Positions 11,534-20,800 of a DNA stretch of 33,786 nucleotides are shown piece after piece. The translations under genes were made by a program, and so were the position numbers. The stretch covers positions 1-33,786 of IMG/VR virus record IMGVR_UViG_3300028025_000012, one strand, 5' to 3'. The notes beneath the pieces were generated by a model, which worked only from the letters and a program-made list of their open reading frames with translations, searched no databases and was not told where the DNA came from. Position 1 is the stretch's first letter, and every line of letters begins with the position of its first letter. This DNA comes from a virus.

Positions 11534-12697
11534 TTATATTTGTGTTGGGGTTTCTGGAGTGTCTACTACGGTAGGTTGTTCAACTAAATCACCTACTAAA
11601 TACACACTCATTGGTTTTATTTCTAATGTTGTTGGTACACCTGTTTTAAGTGTCAATAGCTTGTCAAATACACCCAATAATTGTTTTTGGTATGGTTGTA
11701 TTACTGACTTACGTATGTACTCAATATGGGTATTAATTTCATCTTTACTGCCCAACTTGTTTGCAGTGCTAATTCCAAATAACTCACCACTTGATATACG
11801 ATGACCTGATAAAATAGAACGTACAATATCGTCATAAATTGTCTGATAGTACTGGTCGTTACCTGATGTAGCTATTTGTGTTATTTCAGGGCTTAATTCC
11901 TTGCTTTCGTTGAAGCTGATAATAGGTCTACCTGCGTTATTTACACTGGTAAATTGAGACTCTAACGCACGTGTAACAATACGTTGTTCTTCTTCACCAG
12001 GGATTCCGTTATTCATGTTAATCCATAATGACGGCAACATCCCGTTCTTGAGGTTGTTTGCGTGAAACTCCTTGATATTTACGTCAATTTCAATTGCACT
12101 TAGTGCACCACTATAATCAGGGTGTGGGTAGTACGATTGAGATGGTGAATATTGTTTGTAGTAATAGATTTGATTTGGGTCACTTTCTTTCTGACTGAAA
12201 GCTGGATATTCTTCTACCTTGAATTTCTTAGTATTAGACCAGTCTGCGCAGTAGTAATATTTTTCTATCTTATCTGTTTCAGGATTAATCTTACCACTTC
12301 TAATTCTACTAAAATCAATATGGTATATTTCTGCAATACTCTTTCTATCTTTTGACCATATTACATTTAAACTAAACCCACCGAATAATACTAAATCCAA
12401 CGCACACTTTTCAATTACGTCAGCAACATCTTCACTATCGTTAATTAAATTGATAGTAACCATCGGGTTGTTTAAACTCACAATACCATCACCTAATATC
12501 TGTTCTTTCTTAGAGGTTATAATTGCTTTATGGATAGCACAATTGTTGTACCTTGATATTAAAAATTGTGGCATCAGGTTCGTCTCTCCGTAAAGAACGT
12601 AGTCCAAACGATTAAGTACTTCACTAAAAATAGGAAGTAATGGTTCTTGTCTAAAGTCTGATTTTGCTAATTGATATTTTTGTTTTTCTTCACTCAT
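11534..12697 (-). CDS. Portal protein
   Basis: This 387-residue protein is the dodecameric DNA gate of the capsid vertex. Features of the portal family are CAIHKAIITSKKEQILGDGI (about 52-71), LFGGFSLNVIWSKDRKSIAEIYHID (about 104-128), the RSGK loop, YYYKQYSPSQSYYPHPDYSG, and the long C-terminal helical region SGELFGISTANKLGSKDEIN near 306-325. The length is typical of small Bacteroidota phage portals. It is unusual that it follows the capsid gene in transcription order instead of following terminase. Confidence 0.85.
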   Translation of the reverse strand: MSEEKQKYQLAKSDFRQEPLLPIFSEVLNRLDYVLYGETNLMPQFLISRYNNCAIHKAIITSKKEQILGDGIVSLNNPMVTINLINDSEDVADVIEKCALDLVLFGGFSLNVIWSKDRKSIAEIYHIDFSRIRSGKINPETDKIEKYYYCADWSNTKKFKVEEYPAFSQKESDPNQIYYYKQYSPSQSYYPHPDYSGALSAIEIDVNIKEFHANNLKNGMLPSLWINMNNGIPGEEEQRIVTRALESQFTSVNNAGRPIISFNESKELSPEITQIATSGNDQYYQTIYDDIVRSILSGHRISSGELFGISTANKLGSKDEINTHIEYIRKSVIQPYQKQLLGVFDKLLTLKTGVPTTLEIKPMSVYLVGDLVEQPTVVDTPETPTQI

Positions 12698-12699
12698 AA

Positions 12700-13071
12700 T
12701 TAATCTTGTATGTATATATAATTGCTATTATCTTCGTCAGGAGAGACGTATGAAGTAAATGTATTTCCTTTTTCAGTGGTACCTAATAATCTCGCCATAC
12801 CAGTAAATACTTTTGTAGTACCATTACCAAATATGTCTAATTGATATTGTCCTTCGTAGTTTAAATCGTCAGTATAAAAATCTAATACTATCTCGCAGTA
12901 CCTAATATTTTCTGCGTATTGCAGTGGATTAGATGTGCTAACAGTATAGGACTTTTCTTCCTGCGATAGAATATGTAAAAATGTTAAGGTATAACCCGAA
13001 AAGTCGGTTCTTGAGTTATTGTTGATGTTTAACACCAACTCATTAACTTCACCCTTTTGTAGTATTATCAT
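12700..13071 (-). CDS. Small β-rich virion protein, 123 aa
   Basis: MIILQKGEVNELVLNINNNS and the following alternation of polar and hydrophobic residues (GYTLTFLHILSQEEKSYTVS, YEGQYQLDIFGNGTTKVF, TGMARLLG) give an immunoglobulin-like β pattern with no Cys pair. It lies two bases before the portal gene and after an intrinsic terminator, so it starts a new segment of the leftward transcript. It could be a head-surface or adaptor protein. No family assigned. Confidence 0.55.
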   Translation of the reverse strand: MIILQKGEVNELVLNINNNSRTDFSGYTLTFLHILSQEEKSYTVSTSNPLQYAENIRYCEIVLDFYTDDLNYEGQYQLDIFGNGTTKVFTGMARLLGTTEKGNTFTSYVSPDEDNSNYIYIQD

Positions 13072-13115
13072 ATATACTAAATATAAAAAAAATCAAGTTG
13101 GAAGTGTATATATAT

Positions 13116-13136
13116 AAAAAAAGGGTCCGAAGACCC
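13116..13136 (-). terminator. Intrinsic terminator with TTCG tetraloop
   Basis: In the minus direction GGGTC-TTCG-GACCC is followed directly by T7. It lies between the tube-like gene and the 123-aa gene, so it would reduce transcription of the portal segment relative to capsid and tube genes. Confidence 0.85.
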
Positions 13137-13183
13137 TCTTTTCATTAGATTTAGATATAGAAAGTGTCCTAAAGGACGAACAT

Positions 13184-13753
13184 TTAACCTACAATCGTTG
13201 ATTGTGTAAATACAGCTGCGATTAAAGCCTCAGGAGTATTACCTGAATAACCTGCTGGTGCTGCCAATAATCTTGATGGCTCTTGCTCCTGCGCGGTCAT
13301 TACAAGGGTCATACCGTTTCTGTCAGCCAACGCCAAACCAGTTTGTGCGTCACCACCTGATAAGTAAGAATAGTTCACTTGACCCATTACATACACATTA
13401 TCATTTTGGTCCACAACTAAAACTTGTAGTTGATCGTTTTGACCTAAGATTTTTAATTGGTTGCGTTTTTCAGCGTCCATTTTATTTAATACTGCAGTAA
13501 GAACTTGCTCCCAATAAACGGTGCCGTTCTCATAATTTTTTGTGGTAGTTTGCACATATGAAGAAACACCTCTCTTCATATCAAAAGCGTAGTAAGAAAC
13601 ATCACCGCTATCTGTTGCACCAGTAATTGAACCATCAGCGTTGTATGTGTAACCTGATGTAAAACCAGACTGACCTGCAACATATATCTTGCGTACGCCT
13701 CCGATTGAGTCACTACAACCAATTGCTACTCCACTTGAAATAAAACAACTCAT
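13184..13753 (-). CDS. Tube-like structural protein (probable major tail protein), 189 aa
   Basis: The β-rich protein starts MSCFISSGVAIGCSDSIGGV. Its core has YYAFDMKRGVSSYVQTTTKN, YENGTVYWEQVLTAVLNKMD and AEKRNQLKILGQNDQLQVLV, then VYVMGQVN and GMTLVMTAQEQEPSRLL. This order (an FDMK strand, a GTVxWEQ strand, then a KRN helix) matches a family next to the capsid gene in Bacteroidota phages that I take to be the tail tube. A capsid-decoration role is the alternative. It sits between capsid and a strong terminator, suggesting high expression. Confidence 0.55.
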   Translation of the reverse strand: MSCFISSGVAIGCSDSIGGVRKIYVAGQSGFTSGYTYNADGSITGATDSGDVSYYAFDMKRGVSSYVQTTTKNYENGTVYWEQVLTAVLNKMDAEKRNQLKILGQNDQLQVLVVDQNDNVYVMGQVNYSYLSGGDAQTGLALADRNGMTLVMTAQEQEPSRLLAAPAGYSGNTPEALIAAVFTQSTIVG

Positions 13754-13786
13754 AATATTTTAATTTATTTTTTTTTAATTTATGTT

Positions 13787-13808
13787 AAAGGGGACTTTCA
13801 CCCCTTTT
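13787..13808 (-). other. Stable intercistronic hairpin after the capsid gene
   Basis: AAAGGGG (13787-13793) and CCCCTTT (13801-13807) are perfectly complementary around a 7-nt loop. In the minus direction no T tract follows, so it is not a standard terminator for the leftward mRNA. It may stabilise or process the capsid message. On the plus strand it would be terminator-like. Confidence 0.5.
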
Positions 13809-13831
13809 GTTTTTTTAATTTTTTTTTAATA

Positions 13832-14800
13832 CTAAGCTACGTTGTTAGTTGCGAAATAATTCACACCTGCAAAAGAAGCAATATTCGCCGCGTATGAGTA
13901 ATTGGCCTTAATTTTTAAAACATCAAAATCGCGGCTCCAGAAAGCGTCCATCTTTTCGTGATCACTCATTAAATCGAAGCCACAAAAAATGTAGCTTGCA
14001 GGTCCAATTACAACTTTACCAGAACCCGCCAAACCTAATGTAGGTAAGACTTTCACGTTAGTCGAAGGATGAATCGCAGACATGTTACTTGTTACGTTAG
14101 TTGTTCCAATATAGTTTTGGAAGAAGTTAGCTTTTACAAGAGCTTGATTGTATAAACGGAAGTTAGAGTATGACATAAATACTACTAAATCGTCAAATAC
14201 TAAAGCGTCATCAGATAAAGCAGAAATTAATTTATCTACTTCAGTGATTGGGTTACCGTTTGTACCGTAAGCTGCAGTTGAACTAAATGTTGTTCCTGAT
14301 GCTGAAGCTGCTACTGATGTTTGACCAGTTGAAATTAAGTAATTGAAACCGTTGAAAGCGTCACCACCAGCAACTGTTGCAGTCCATAATTTTGTTTCAA
14401 TACGTTGTTGAATTTGCTTCACTTTAAGGTCAATTATCTGTGAAAGGAAAGGCACAGTTTCAGGATCTTGTCCTGCTGGTAACAATAAAGATTGATATGT
14501 ATCCCAAAGCTGTTGGAAACATAATTCTTCCTGCACTTTCTCATGTTGTGAAGCTAAACTTACTTGTGTGAAAGTTGTAGTACCACTCGCGTTCCAACCA
14601 CACTCACCTGTTTGATAAACTGGAGCTGAGTTTAATAATTGGATTTGTTGTGTTCCGCGGACCCCGAGCTTGATCGTAGTGTTGGCAGGGGTTGTAGCTC
14701 CAATAAGAGCTTTTGCAATAATTTCTTGTGATGACTGATCTGTGAAACCAGTGATACTTGAAACTACGTAGTTAAATTCGTCTTTTGAATAAATTTTCAT
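13832..14800 (-). CDS. Major capsid protein
   Basis: This 322-residue protein shows the composition and motifs of a capsid shell subunit (HK97 fold by inference). It has an N-terminal helical arm (FNYVVSSITGFTDQSSQEII), then EKVQEELCFQQLWDTYQSLL, LSQIIDLKVKQIQQRIETKL, a Ser/Thr/Ala-rich loop (about 178-200), and a C-terminal β-part (VKVLPTLGLAGSGKVVIGPA). It follows the scaffold-like gene and the head protease, the standard head-gene order. No separate delta domain is visible, consistent with an independent scaffold gene. Confidence 0.85.
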   Translation of the reverse strand: MKIYSKDEFNYVVSSITGFTDQSSQEIIAKALIGATTPANTTIKLGVRGTQQIQLLNSAPVYQTGECGWNASGTTTFTQVSLASQHEKVQEELCFQQLWDTYQSLLLPAGQDPETVPFLSQIIDLKVKQIQQRIETKLWTATVAGGDAFNGFNYLISTGQTSVAASASGTTFSSTAAYGTNGNPITEVDKLISALSDDALVFDDLVVFMSYSNFRLYNQALVKANFFQNYIGTTNVTSNMSAIHPSTNVKVLPTLGLAGSGKVVIGPASYIFCGFDLMSDHEKMDAFWSRDFDVLKIKANYSYAANIASFAGVNYFATNNVA

Positions 14801-14823
14801 AATTCGTTTTTTTTGTTTTTTAA

Positions 14824-15564
14824 TTATTTTTTATTTGCGTTTCTGAAAGCTATTAACGATGACACTTTATCATCACTTTCTACTGAAACTTTATTAAATT
14901 CTGTTTTACCATCACCAATTTTTTTAGCTGCTGGTTCTTTTTTAAATGAGTTAAAATCATTTTCAACTTCACTCATCTTAACTTCCATCTGAGACATTTT
15001 CTCAGACATTTTTTTCATAAAGTCTTTTAACATTTCTATTAATTCAACTTCAATTGCTGGACCACCATCACCTTCAACATCATCAGATTTTTCATCTTCC
15101 ATTTCACCTTCAGCAGGTTTAACAGAAACAATCATACCTTCTTTTGTCTCAATTTCAGTGCCATCCTCTAACAAGTGCAATCCATCAGGAGCCGCTATCC
15201 CGTCCGGCATCTCTTCAGTTACTACTTTAACAGCAGCACCTTCAGCCAAACCTTCACCTTCTACCTTAACGATTGTACCATCTTTCAATTTTGCTTCCAT
15301 AAAAATTTCTTTAACTGCAGTAATTTTACCTTCAGAAACTTCAACTTCAAAGTTCTCTTTTAATTTGTAAGTACCATCTTCTAATGACACTACTTCAAAC
15401 GCTTCATTAATCTTACTAATTGATTTACCAACTTCTAATTTCTCAGCGTTGATTATAGTATTATCTTGTAGCTTAAAAGACATTGGAGTATTTTCCTCAT
15501 TCATAAAACCGAACTGTACCATTAATTTCTTAATCTCATTTACAGCGTTTTTTGATTTAGACAT
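14824..15564 (-). CDS. Scaffold-like protein upstream of capsid
   Basis: This 246-residue, strongly acidic protein opens with a helix (AVNEIKKLMVQFGFMNEENT) and continues with repeated short β-hairpin units of the type xLxDGTxIxxExxxVxVG (about 28-150). It ends with a Met-rich amphipathic coiled coil (LKDFMKKMSEKMSQMEVKMS) and a basic tail. Low aromatic content, high charge and the place just before the capsid gene fit a scaffolding protein processed by the protease encoded before it. Confidence 0.6.
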   Translation of the reverse strand: MSKSKNAVNEIKKLMVQFGFMNEENTPMSFKLQDNTIINAEKLEVGKSISKINEAFEVVSLEDGTYKLKENFEVEVSEGKITAVKEIFMEAKLKDGTIVKVEGEGLAEGAAVKVVTEEMPDGIAAPDGLHLLEDGTEIETKEGMIVSVKPAEGEMEDEKSDDVEGDGGPAIEVELIEMLKDFMKKMSEKMSQMEVKMSEVENDFNSFKKEPAAKKIGDGKTEFNKVSVESDDKVSSLIAFRNANKK

Positions 15565-15604
15565 AATCTATTTGTTTTTATTTATTTATTAATTCTACTT
15601 CTAA

Positions 15605-15622
15605 ATATACATTTATGTATAT
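15605..15622. promoter_or_regulatory. Perfect AT-rich palindrome before the scaffold gene
   Basis: ATATACAT-TT-ATGTATAT is an 18-bp perfect inverted repeat in the only sizeable gap between the protease and scaffold genes. On the minus strand it overlaps a TATATTTA element (possible -7 box), so it could be an operator over an internal capsid promoter. No good -33 box is present. Confidence 0.35.
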
Positions 15623-15632
15623 ATTCCCACTT

Positions 15633-17567
15633 TTATTCGTATTTTTTCAATATTTCTACTACTTTATGTAAGAACATCTCCTCACGACAGAACGCTGCTA
15701 CCTCTTCAAACCAACCTGAGACACTATATCCAGCTAATTCACCTGACTTTACCATCTCCCAAACTCTATCACCCTCAGGAGTTTTAGCACACTTCATCGC
15801 AACAAACCACGTACCCACTGGTAAATCACCATAACCATACTTAGTAGATTTATCGTTCTCATCTTCTTTAATCCAACTCTCTACCACATATACGTCTTTA
15901 ACTGCTGTACCATCGTGCATCAGGTCGTTATTACGTGTGTATTGGTTCTTCATGTACTTGTCTGCTATCATTGAGATTGTTTCCTTAGTAAAGAACACTT
16001 CGTAAAAATCTCCATCTTTTGTACGTCTTCCAATACGTAAATCAGGTACCATCGCTGGACCAATAATTATACGTTTTTCTTCATCAGCAGCGAACTTCTT
16101 TTCTTTCTTTTTCTTCTTCTTTACACCAGGATTTTCATATCCACCAATAGTTGAGACGTCATAACCAAAATCGTTCAATTTACTTTCAGCCCAACTTAAA
16201 GCACTCTTACCGCCCCAGCTGTCGTACATCAACTTTCCGCAACCATCACCATATCCTTTACTACTTTCTAAATCTACTTCGTGTCTTGATAAGTAACTAT
16301 ACATACGTTTAACGGTGTCAAGTGATATTGCTTCACCATTAGCTAATTGATTAGCACGTATTTTTCCTACCTCAGTTCCACAATCACCCCATCCATTTTC
16401 TTCCACATACTTCAATACTGCTTTTGCGTTGTTACTAACACTTTCAGGATAGTCACTTACACTTTCAAATTCACCTTCGTGATATAGATATTCACTATCT
16501 TCAGTATGTACTGCACCAGTCATCAATCTACCATTAGCGTCCTTATGTACTGGTCCTTCATATAACTTACCATCTTCGGTATAATGTGCTACACCCTCCG
16601 CAAACTTTTGTGCTCTAATAAGTGGTGCGTTCTTTTTTATTTCTTCTATTTCCTCGTTACTATTATCAATATGTCGTTGGATGTTTAACTCTCTTAATTT
16701 TCTCCATTTTGGTAACCCGTTGGTGTTATATATCTTATCAATACCAACCTCTTTTGCTACCCTTCTAACGTCATTTAATTCACTATCTCTACGTCTTGTT
16801 ACCACCACAAGTTCTTTTCCTTCCAATAATAATCTTCTTGCGAGGTCTTTACCACGTTGAGTAGATAATGTGTCATCATAATCAATAGAAACTCTCTCAA
16901 ATCCTTGTTTAGAAAATGATGGATGTGCTGGTACAACTGTTGAAGGTTGTTCCATTCCTAATACTCTTGTGTCTAATGGTGCTTGTGGGTCAATTTTACC
17001 CCTATTTACGGACGCTTTATTTCTGATGGTGTCATCGTAGTTATATTCAATACGAGCCCATAAATGGCGACAATTATAGCCACCACGCCATACTAAAGCA
17101 CTATCACCCTCATCATTTGTAAGTGCGTCTAAATCTTCCAATCTCCACACGTAATTCTTTTGTACCAATTCCCTACAAAAATCTCTTGTAGTGTCTATAA
17201 CAGGTTGTGTACCTGCTGCTGGATTTAATACGTACTTATATCTAACTCTATATTCCTTCTCATTTTCTGATGATGGACCATTTGGGTCTGGTGCAGTAAT
17301 AAAACCTTCCTTACCTAATGGAGTTACTTTTGAAACCACCCAACCTTCGTCAAGTAATTCCTGTTCGTCTTGTGCAATAGATTTTAATTTCTCCAAATAC
17401 TTGTCATCCTCATTATCAGGAATATGAAATTCATGTGCTTTTTCCTTGCTGAAGTACATCCAGTTAATTTCAATTGCGGGCTCATCCACTAATGATATAC
17501 TATCTATACCACTAACTTCATCATCTTCCTCAATCTTTAATTCATATACTTTATCTTTTTTAATCAT
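15633..17567 (-). CDS. Multidomain head protein: MuF-tail-like + HAD-like + XkdF-type maturation protease
   Basis: A 644-residue fusion. Residues 1-40 carry a SISLVDEPAIEINW opening typical of phage head proteases. Residues about 127-175 (DFCRELVQKN ... WRGGYNCRHLWARI) match the C-terminal Cys/His segment of Mu F-like minor head proteins. Residues 224-312 carry HAD phosphatase motifs: DYDDT (D229/D231), T257 in VVVTRR, K287 and HIDNSNEE near 299. Residues about 379-470 are a GWGDCGTEVGKIRANQLANG-type domain. Residues 500-622 resemble XkdF-type proteases, with H551 (LMHDG) and S615/S617 (GYSVSGWF). It should cleave scaffold and capsid. The HAD domain is unexpected and its substrate unknown. 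Confidence 0.75.
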   Translation of the reverse strand: MIKKDKVYELKIEEDDEVSGIDSISLVDEPAIEINWMYFSKEKAHEFHIPDNEDDKYLEKLKSIAQDEQELLDEGWVVSKVTPLGKEGFITAPDPNGPSSENEKEYRVRYKYVLNPAAGTQPVIDTTRDFCRELVQKNYVWRLEDLDALTNDEGDSALVWRGGYNCRHLWARIEYNYDDTIRNKASVNRGKIDPQAPLDTRVLGMEQPSTVVPAHPSFSKQGFERVSIDYDDTLSTQRGKDLARRLLLEGKELVVVTRRRDSELNDVRRVAKEVGIDKIYNTNGLPKWRKLRELNIQRHIDNSNEEIEEIKKNAPLIRAQKFAEGVAHYTEDGKLYEGPVHKDANGRLMTGAVHTEDSEYLYHEGEFESVSDYPESVSNNAKAVLKYVEENGWGDCGTEVGKIRANQLANGEAISLDTVKRMYSYLSRHEVDLESSKGYGDGCGKLMYDSWGGKSALSWAESKLNDFGYDVSTIGGYENPGVKKKKKKEKKFAADEEKRIIIGPAMVPDLRIGRRTKDGDFYEVFFTKETISMIADKYMKNQYTRNNDLMHDGTAVKDVYVVESWIKEDENDKSTKYGYGDLPVGTWFVAMKCAKTPEGDRVWEMVKSGELAGYSVSGWFEEVAAFCREEMFLHKVVEILKKYE

Positions 17568-17582
17568 AATAATAAATATAAG

Positions 17583-17708
17583 TTATTTTCCTTGACCCCT
17601 GTAGAGTTTAGGTTTAGGATTGTGTTTATTGTAGGACTTTTTTGCTGACCCACATTTTCTTTTCCCGAAAGAAACCTTGTTGTTGTTTGATGATTTACTC
17701 TTAGCCAT
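17583..17708 (-). CDS. Basic mini-protein, 41 aa
   Basis: A short gene between tape measure and head protease, two bases after the tape measure stop. The product is Lys/Arg/Asn-rich: MAKSKSSNNNKVSFGKRK, then CGSAKKSYNKHNPKPK and YRGQGK at the end. Peptides of the form VSFGKRK...GxAKK...YRGQG recur next to tail genes in Bacteroidota phages, from recollection. The strong positive charge suggests nucleic-acid or capsid-interior binding. The function is unknown. Confidence 0.65.
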   Translation of the reverse strand: MAKSKSSNNNKVSFGKRKCGSAKKSYNKHNPKPKLYRGQGK

Positions 17709-17710
17709 AA

Positions 17711-20700
17711 TTATAATGTTGAAAGGTCTTTAAGACGTGCTTGTTTATTCATTTGTGAAACCATATCTTTTTCTACCACGTAAGTTTTAACCACTATTGG
17801 TGCTTGTTCTTGTGCTGGATTGGATAATATTGGATTGTCTTGTCTTGTTGTTAATAGATTGGAATTAAAAGATGTTCCACCACCCGCTTGATTCATCATA
17901 CTTAACATCGGACCGAATAGTGAAACTGCCCCACGTGTCATAATAGCCTCACCCTGCTCCGCTTCAATTAAAGTTCCACCTTGTGCGTGTCTTCTTCCAC
18001 CGATCATACCACCTTTTTCCATACCTCTTGTAGTTGATGATGTTGATTGTCCTGAACCTCCACTATCACTACTTCCTATTTCTTTTAACTTACCAATACC
18101 CGACGCAATAATTGTTGCGATTGAAAGTCCTGCTGCTACTTTAGCTTTTACAGCGTAACCTGCTGCGATTGGAACACCTGCTGGACCTAATGGTGCAACT
18201 GACGCACTAAACGCAATAATAGCACGTTGAGTGTCAACAATAATACGTGCAATAGACACACCTGCTTCAACAATAGCTGCTGCAACCTGTAAATCTTTAC
18301 TTCTCTTATCTAACGCACCTAACAATCCTACTAAGTTCTGACCGATTTGGATTGTCATGTCCGCACTTGCACGTTTGCTATCTACCTCTAACTTATCTAA
18401 CTCTAATTGTTTTGCAGTGTTCTTTTCTGCTGATGCTGTTCTTCTATTATTTAAATCAACAATTTGATTCTCATACGTCTCTCGTGTAATAATTTTAGCA
18501 CCGAGATTTGCTTTAAGTTTTTCTTCTTCTTGATTATATCTAACTACGTCATTATCATACTCCTCTTGATAGGCTTTTCTAATATCAACGAAGTACTTTT
18601 CATATATTCCTTTAAGTCCTTTATTACCAAAAAAGAAGTCACCAAATACCTCATTAAACTTAGTTTTATCATCAATACGTTGTTGGTCTGTTGCTAATTC
18701 TTGTTCAACGTTCTTTAAACGTAATTCTTTTTCCCTTTCGTAAGCCTCTTGTTCTTGTTTAAATCTTTTTTGGAAGAACTTGTCCCTGATGTTTAATAAA
18801 TCCCTGTCAGTTTGTATTTGCAAATTCTTTACCGCTTCATCAAACTCCTCTTGTGTTTTGAATTGTTCTTGTAAAGCTATCTTGTCATAATATAACTGAT
18901 TTGACCTTGCTGCTAATTCACGTTCTTCTTCATCATCTATTGCTGCTACTCTAAGTTCTTCAGCTTTCTTTAATTTCTCTTGTAATACTTTATTGTCGTC
19001 ATTTAAAGCAGACTCAATCTTCTTACTATTTTCTGCTTTTAGTAATTCAACTTGAAAATATGTCAACTTATCGTGATCGGTAATTAACTTTCTTTTTAAG
19101 TCTAATAATTTTTGTAATACATCCCTTCTTGTATTTTCTTTATCTATTTCTAACTGTATTTGTGCGTCCAAATCCTTCATAAGATTTTGGAAAGCACTAT
19201 CATCTTTAGCACCTGCACCTGTCTTCTTTTCTTCTTTTGGTTTGAAGCCTGTTTCTAAAAGTCCTGCTTGTGCAATAAAATTACTTGCACGATCCCTAAT
19301 TCGTTGTGCTTCTTCAAGAAGTTTTGCACCTCTTTCTTCAAGTTCACCTTGTCTACCTAAAAGTCTATCAATTGCGTTTGCTTTACCTCTTGATTGGAAT
19401 AATCCTCTATCAAAACTAAAAAATCCTTTTTCTTGTGCAGTAATTGCTTCAGCAGCTTTTTGTGCGGCTATTCTAAATAACTCTTGTGCTTCAGCCCTTA
19501 ATCCAGTAGCTTTAATATAATTTTCTGTATTGTCTTTATATAGTTTTTCAGCTTCAGCTAAGGTTTCTGCTTTACCAATTGTTCCACCTAATATTTCATT
19601 ATACTTATCTAACGCTACCTTTTTATCTATCGCACCTTTTTTTGCTTGTTGAAAAGCAACACCTACCTCTATAATTTTATTCCTTGCTTCTTCAGCTGCG
19701 GTAGCGTTTTTAATTAATGTTGTTTTAAACGTTTTAGTTGCTTCTTCCGCTGCGTTAGTTGCAGTTAAATAATCATATAGTTTAACACCTAAAAGAGCAA
19801 GACCACCAATAAAAGCGGTAACAACTACAAATGTTGATGTTAATATTGTACCTAAAGCCCTTAAAGCAGCAGTAAGAAAGCCTGTTGACGCAGCTGCTGC
19901 TTCATTTGCTACAGCTAAATTACCTGCTGCTACGGCTGCTGCACCATTTGCTTCAACTACACCTAATGTTGCTGCTTGTTGTAAAATTTCTGATTTAGTT
20001 AATTCTACTGTTGTTCCATCAGCAAGAACCATCGTAACAATATTTCTTTTATAAGACGCATCAACAGCACCTAAAGCAAGTGCAGTTGTTTCAATAGTAG
20101 CTGCTAATTTTCTACCTGATAAAACGTTCAATTCTTGTGCTGCTATATTTTCTACATTAGCAACTATATTTTCTTCTTGTGCTACTGTATTTGCTTTTAC
20201 CGCTACTGTTGAAGCTACTGTTGCTGCAGCACCTGCTGTTGTTGCTTCCGCTAAACCACTTACTGCTCCTGACGTCGCTTCTACAGTTGCTTTTACATTT
20301 TTACCACCAACATCATCTAATCCTTTATTTAAATCAAAAAGATTATCAGAAATATCTGAAAAATCATCAAAAGTTTCTTTAAGTTGGAACCTTAAATCTT
20401 TTAGTGAAAATCCTGAGAACGTTTTTAATAGTGCAATAGCACCATTTATTTGTGACGCAAAATCACCAATAGGACCAGGTAATAATTGAAGTGATGTAAA
20501 TAAGTCACCTGACTTTACTTTTGTTCTTGCTAAACCATCTTGTACTTCACCTAATTTTGATGACAACAACTGAAACTCAGCAGTACCTTCCTTAGTTTTT
20601 CTAAGTTCACCAAGTAATATTTTAGATTGTTTCTGTAAGTTGAGTGTCTTATCAATAACGACGTCTATTGGTTTCCCATCAATATCGTATTGTATTTGTA

Positions 20701-20800
20701 GACCCCTACCTAAATCCTTTAACTGACCTAATTTCTGTACGGCACTATCTACCTGATCGGTCTTTACTTCGGTTTCAATTATTAATTTTTTACTCGCCAT
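17711..20800 (-). CDS. Tail tape measure protein
   Basis: This 1029-residue protein sets tail length. By the usual ~0.15 nm per residue it predicts a tail of about 150 nm. It has an Ala/Val-rich helical N-half, a membrane-like segment at about 311-341 (AALRALGTILTSTFVVVTAF), a long charged coiled coil at about 560-800 (KLKKAEELRVAAIDDEEERE and similar), and a second hydrophobic stretch near 880-940. The Gly/Ser-rich C-terminal region includes GGMIGGRRHAQGGTLIEAEQ. The presence of hydrophobic spans suggests a part in DNA passage through the host membrane. The 67-aa gene before it overlaps its start by 11 bases. Confidence 0.9.
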   Translation of the reverse strand: MASKKLIIETEVKTDQVDSAVQKLGQLKDLGRGLQIQYDIDGKPIDVVIDKTLNLQKQSKILLGELRKTKEGTAEFQLLSSKLGEVQDGLARTKVKSGDLFTSLQLLPGPIGDFASQINGAIALLKTFSGFSLKDLRFQLKETFDDFSDISDNLFDLNKGLDDVGGKNVKATVEATSGAVSGLAEATTAGAAATVASTVAVKANTVAQEENIVANVENIAAQELNVLSGRKLAATIETTALALGAVDASYKRNIVTMVLADGTTVELTKSEILQQAATLGVVEANGAAAVAAGNLAVANEAAAASTGFLTAALRALGTILTSTFVVVTAFIGGLALLGVKLYDYLTATNAAEEATKTFKTTLIKNATAAEEARNKIIEVGVAFQQAKKGAIDKKVALDKYNEILGGTIGKAETLAEAEKLYKDNTENYIKATGLRAEAQELFRIAAQKAAEAITAQEKGFFSFDRGLFQSRGKANAIDRLLGRQGELEERGAKLLEEAQRIRDRASNFIAQAGLLETGFKPKEEKKTGAGAKDDSAFQNLMKDLDAQIQLEIDKENTRRDVLQKLLDLKRKLITDHDKLTYFQVELLKAENSKKIESALNDDNKVLQEKLKKAEELRVAAIDDEEERELAARSNQLYYDKIALQEQFKTQEEFDEAVKNLQIQTDRDLLNIRDKFFQKRFKQEQEAYEREKELRLKNVEQELATDQQRIDDKTKFNEVFGDFFFGNKGLKGIYEKYFVDIRKAYQEEYDNDVVRYNQEEEKLKANLGAKIITRETYENQIVDLNNRRTASAEKNTAKQLELDKLEVDSKRASADMTIQIGQNLVGLLGALDKRSKDLQVAAAIVEAGVSIARIIVDTQRAIIAFSASVAPLGPAGVPIAAGYAVKAKVAAGLSIATIIASGIGKLKEIGSSDSGGSGQSTSSTTRGMEKGGMIGGRRHAQGGTLIEAEQGEAIMTRGAVSLFGPMLSMMNQAGGGTSFNSNLLTTRQDNPILSNPAQEQAPIVVKTYVVEKDMVSQMNKQARLKDLSTL

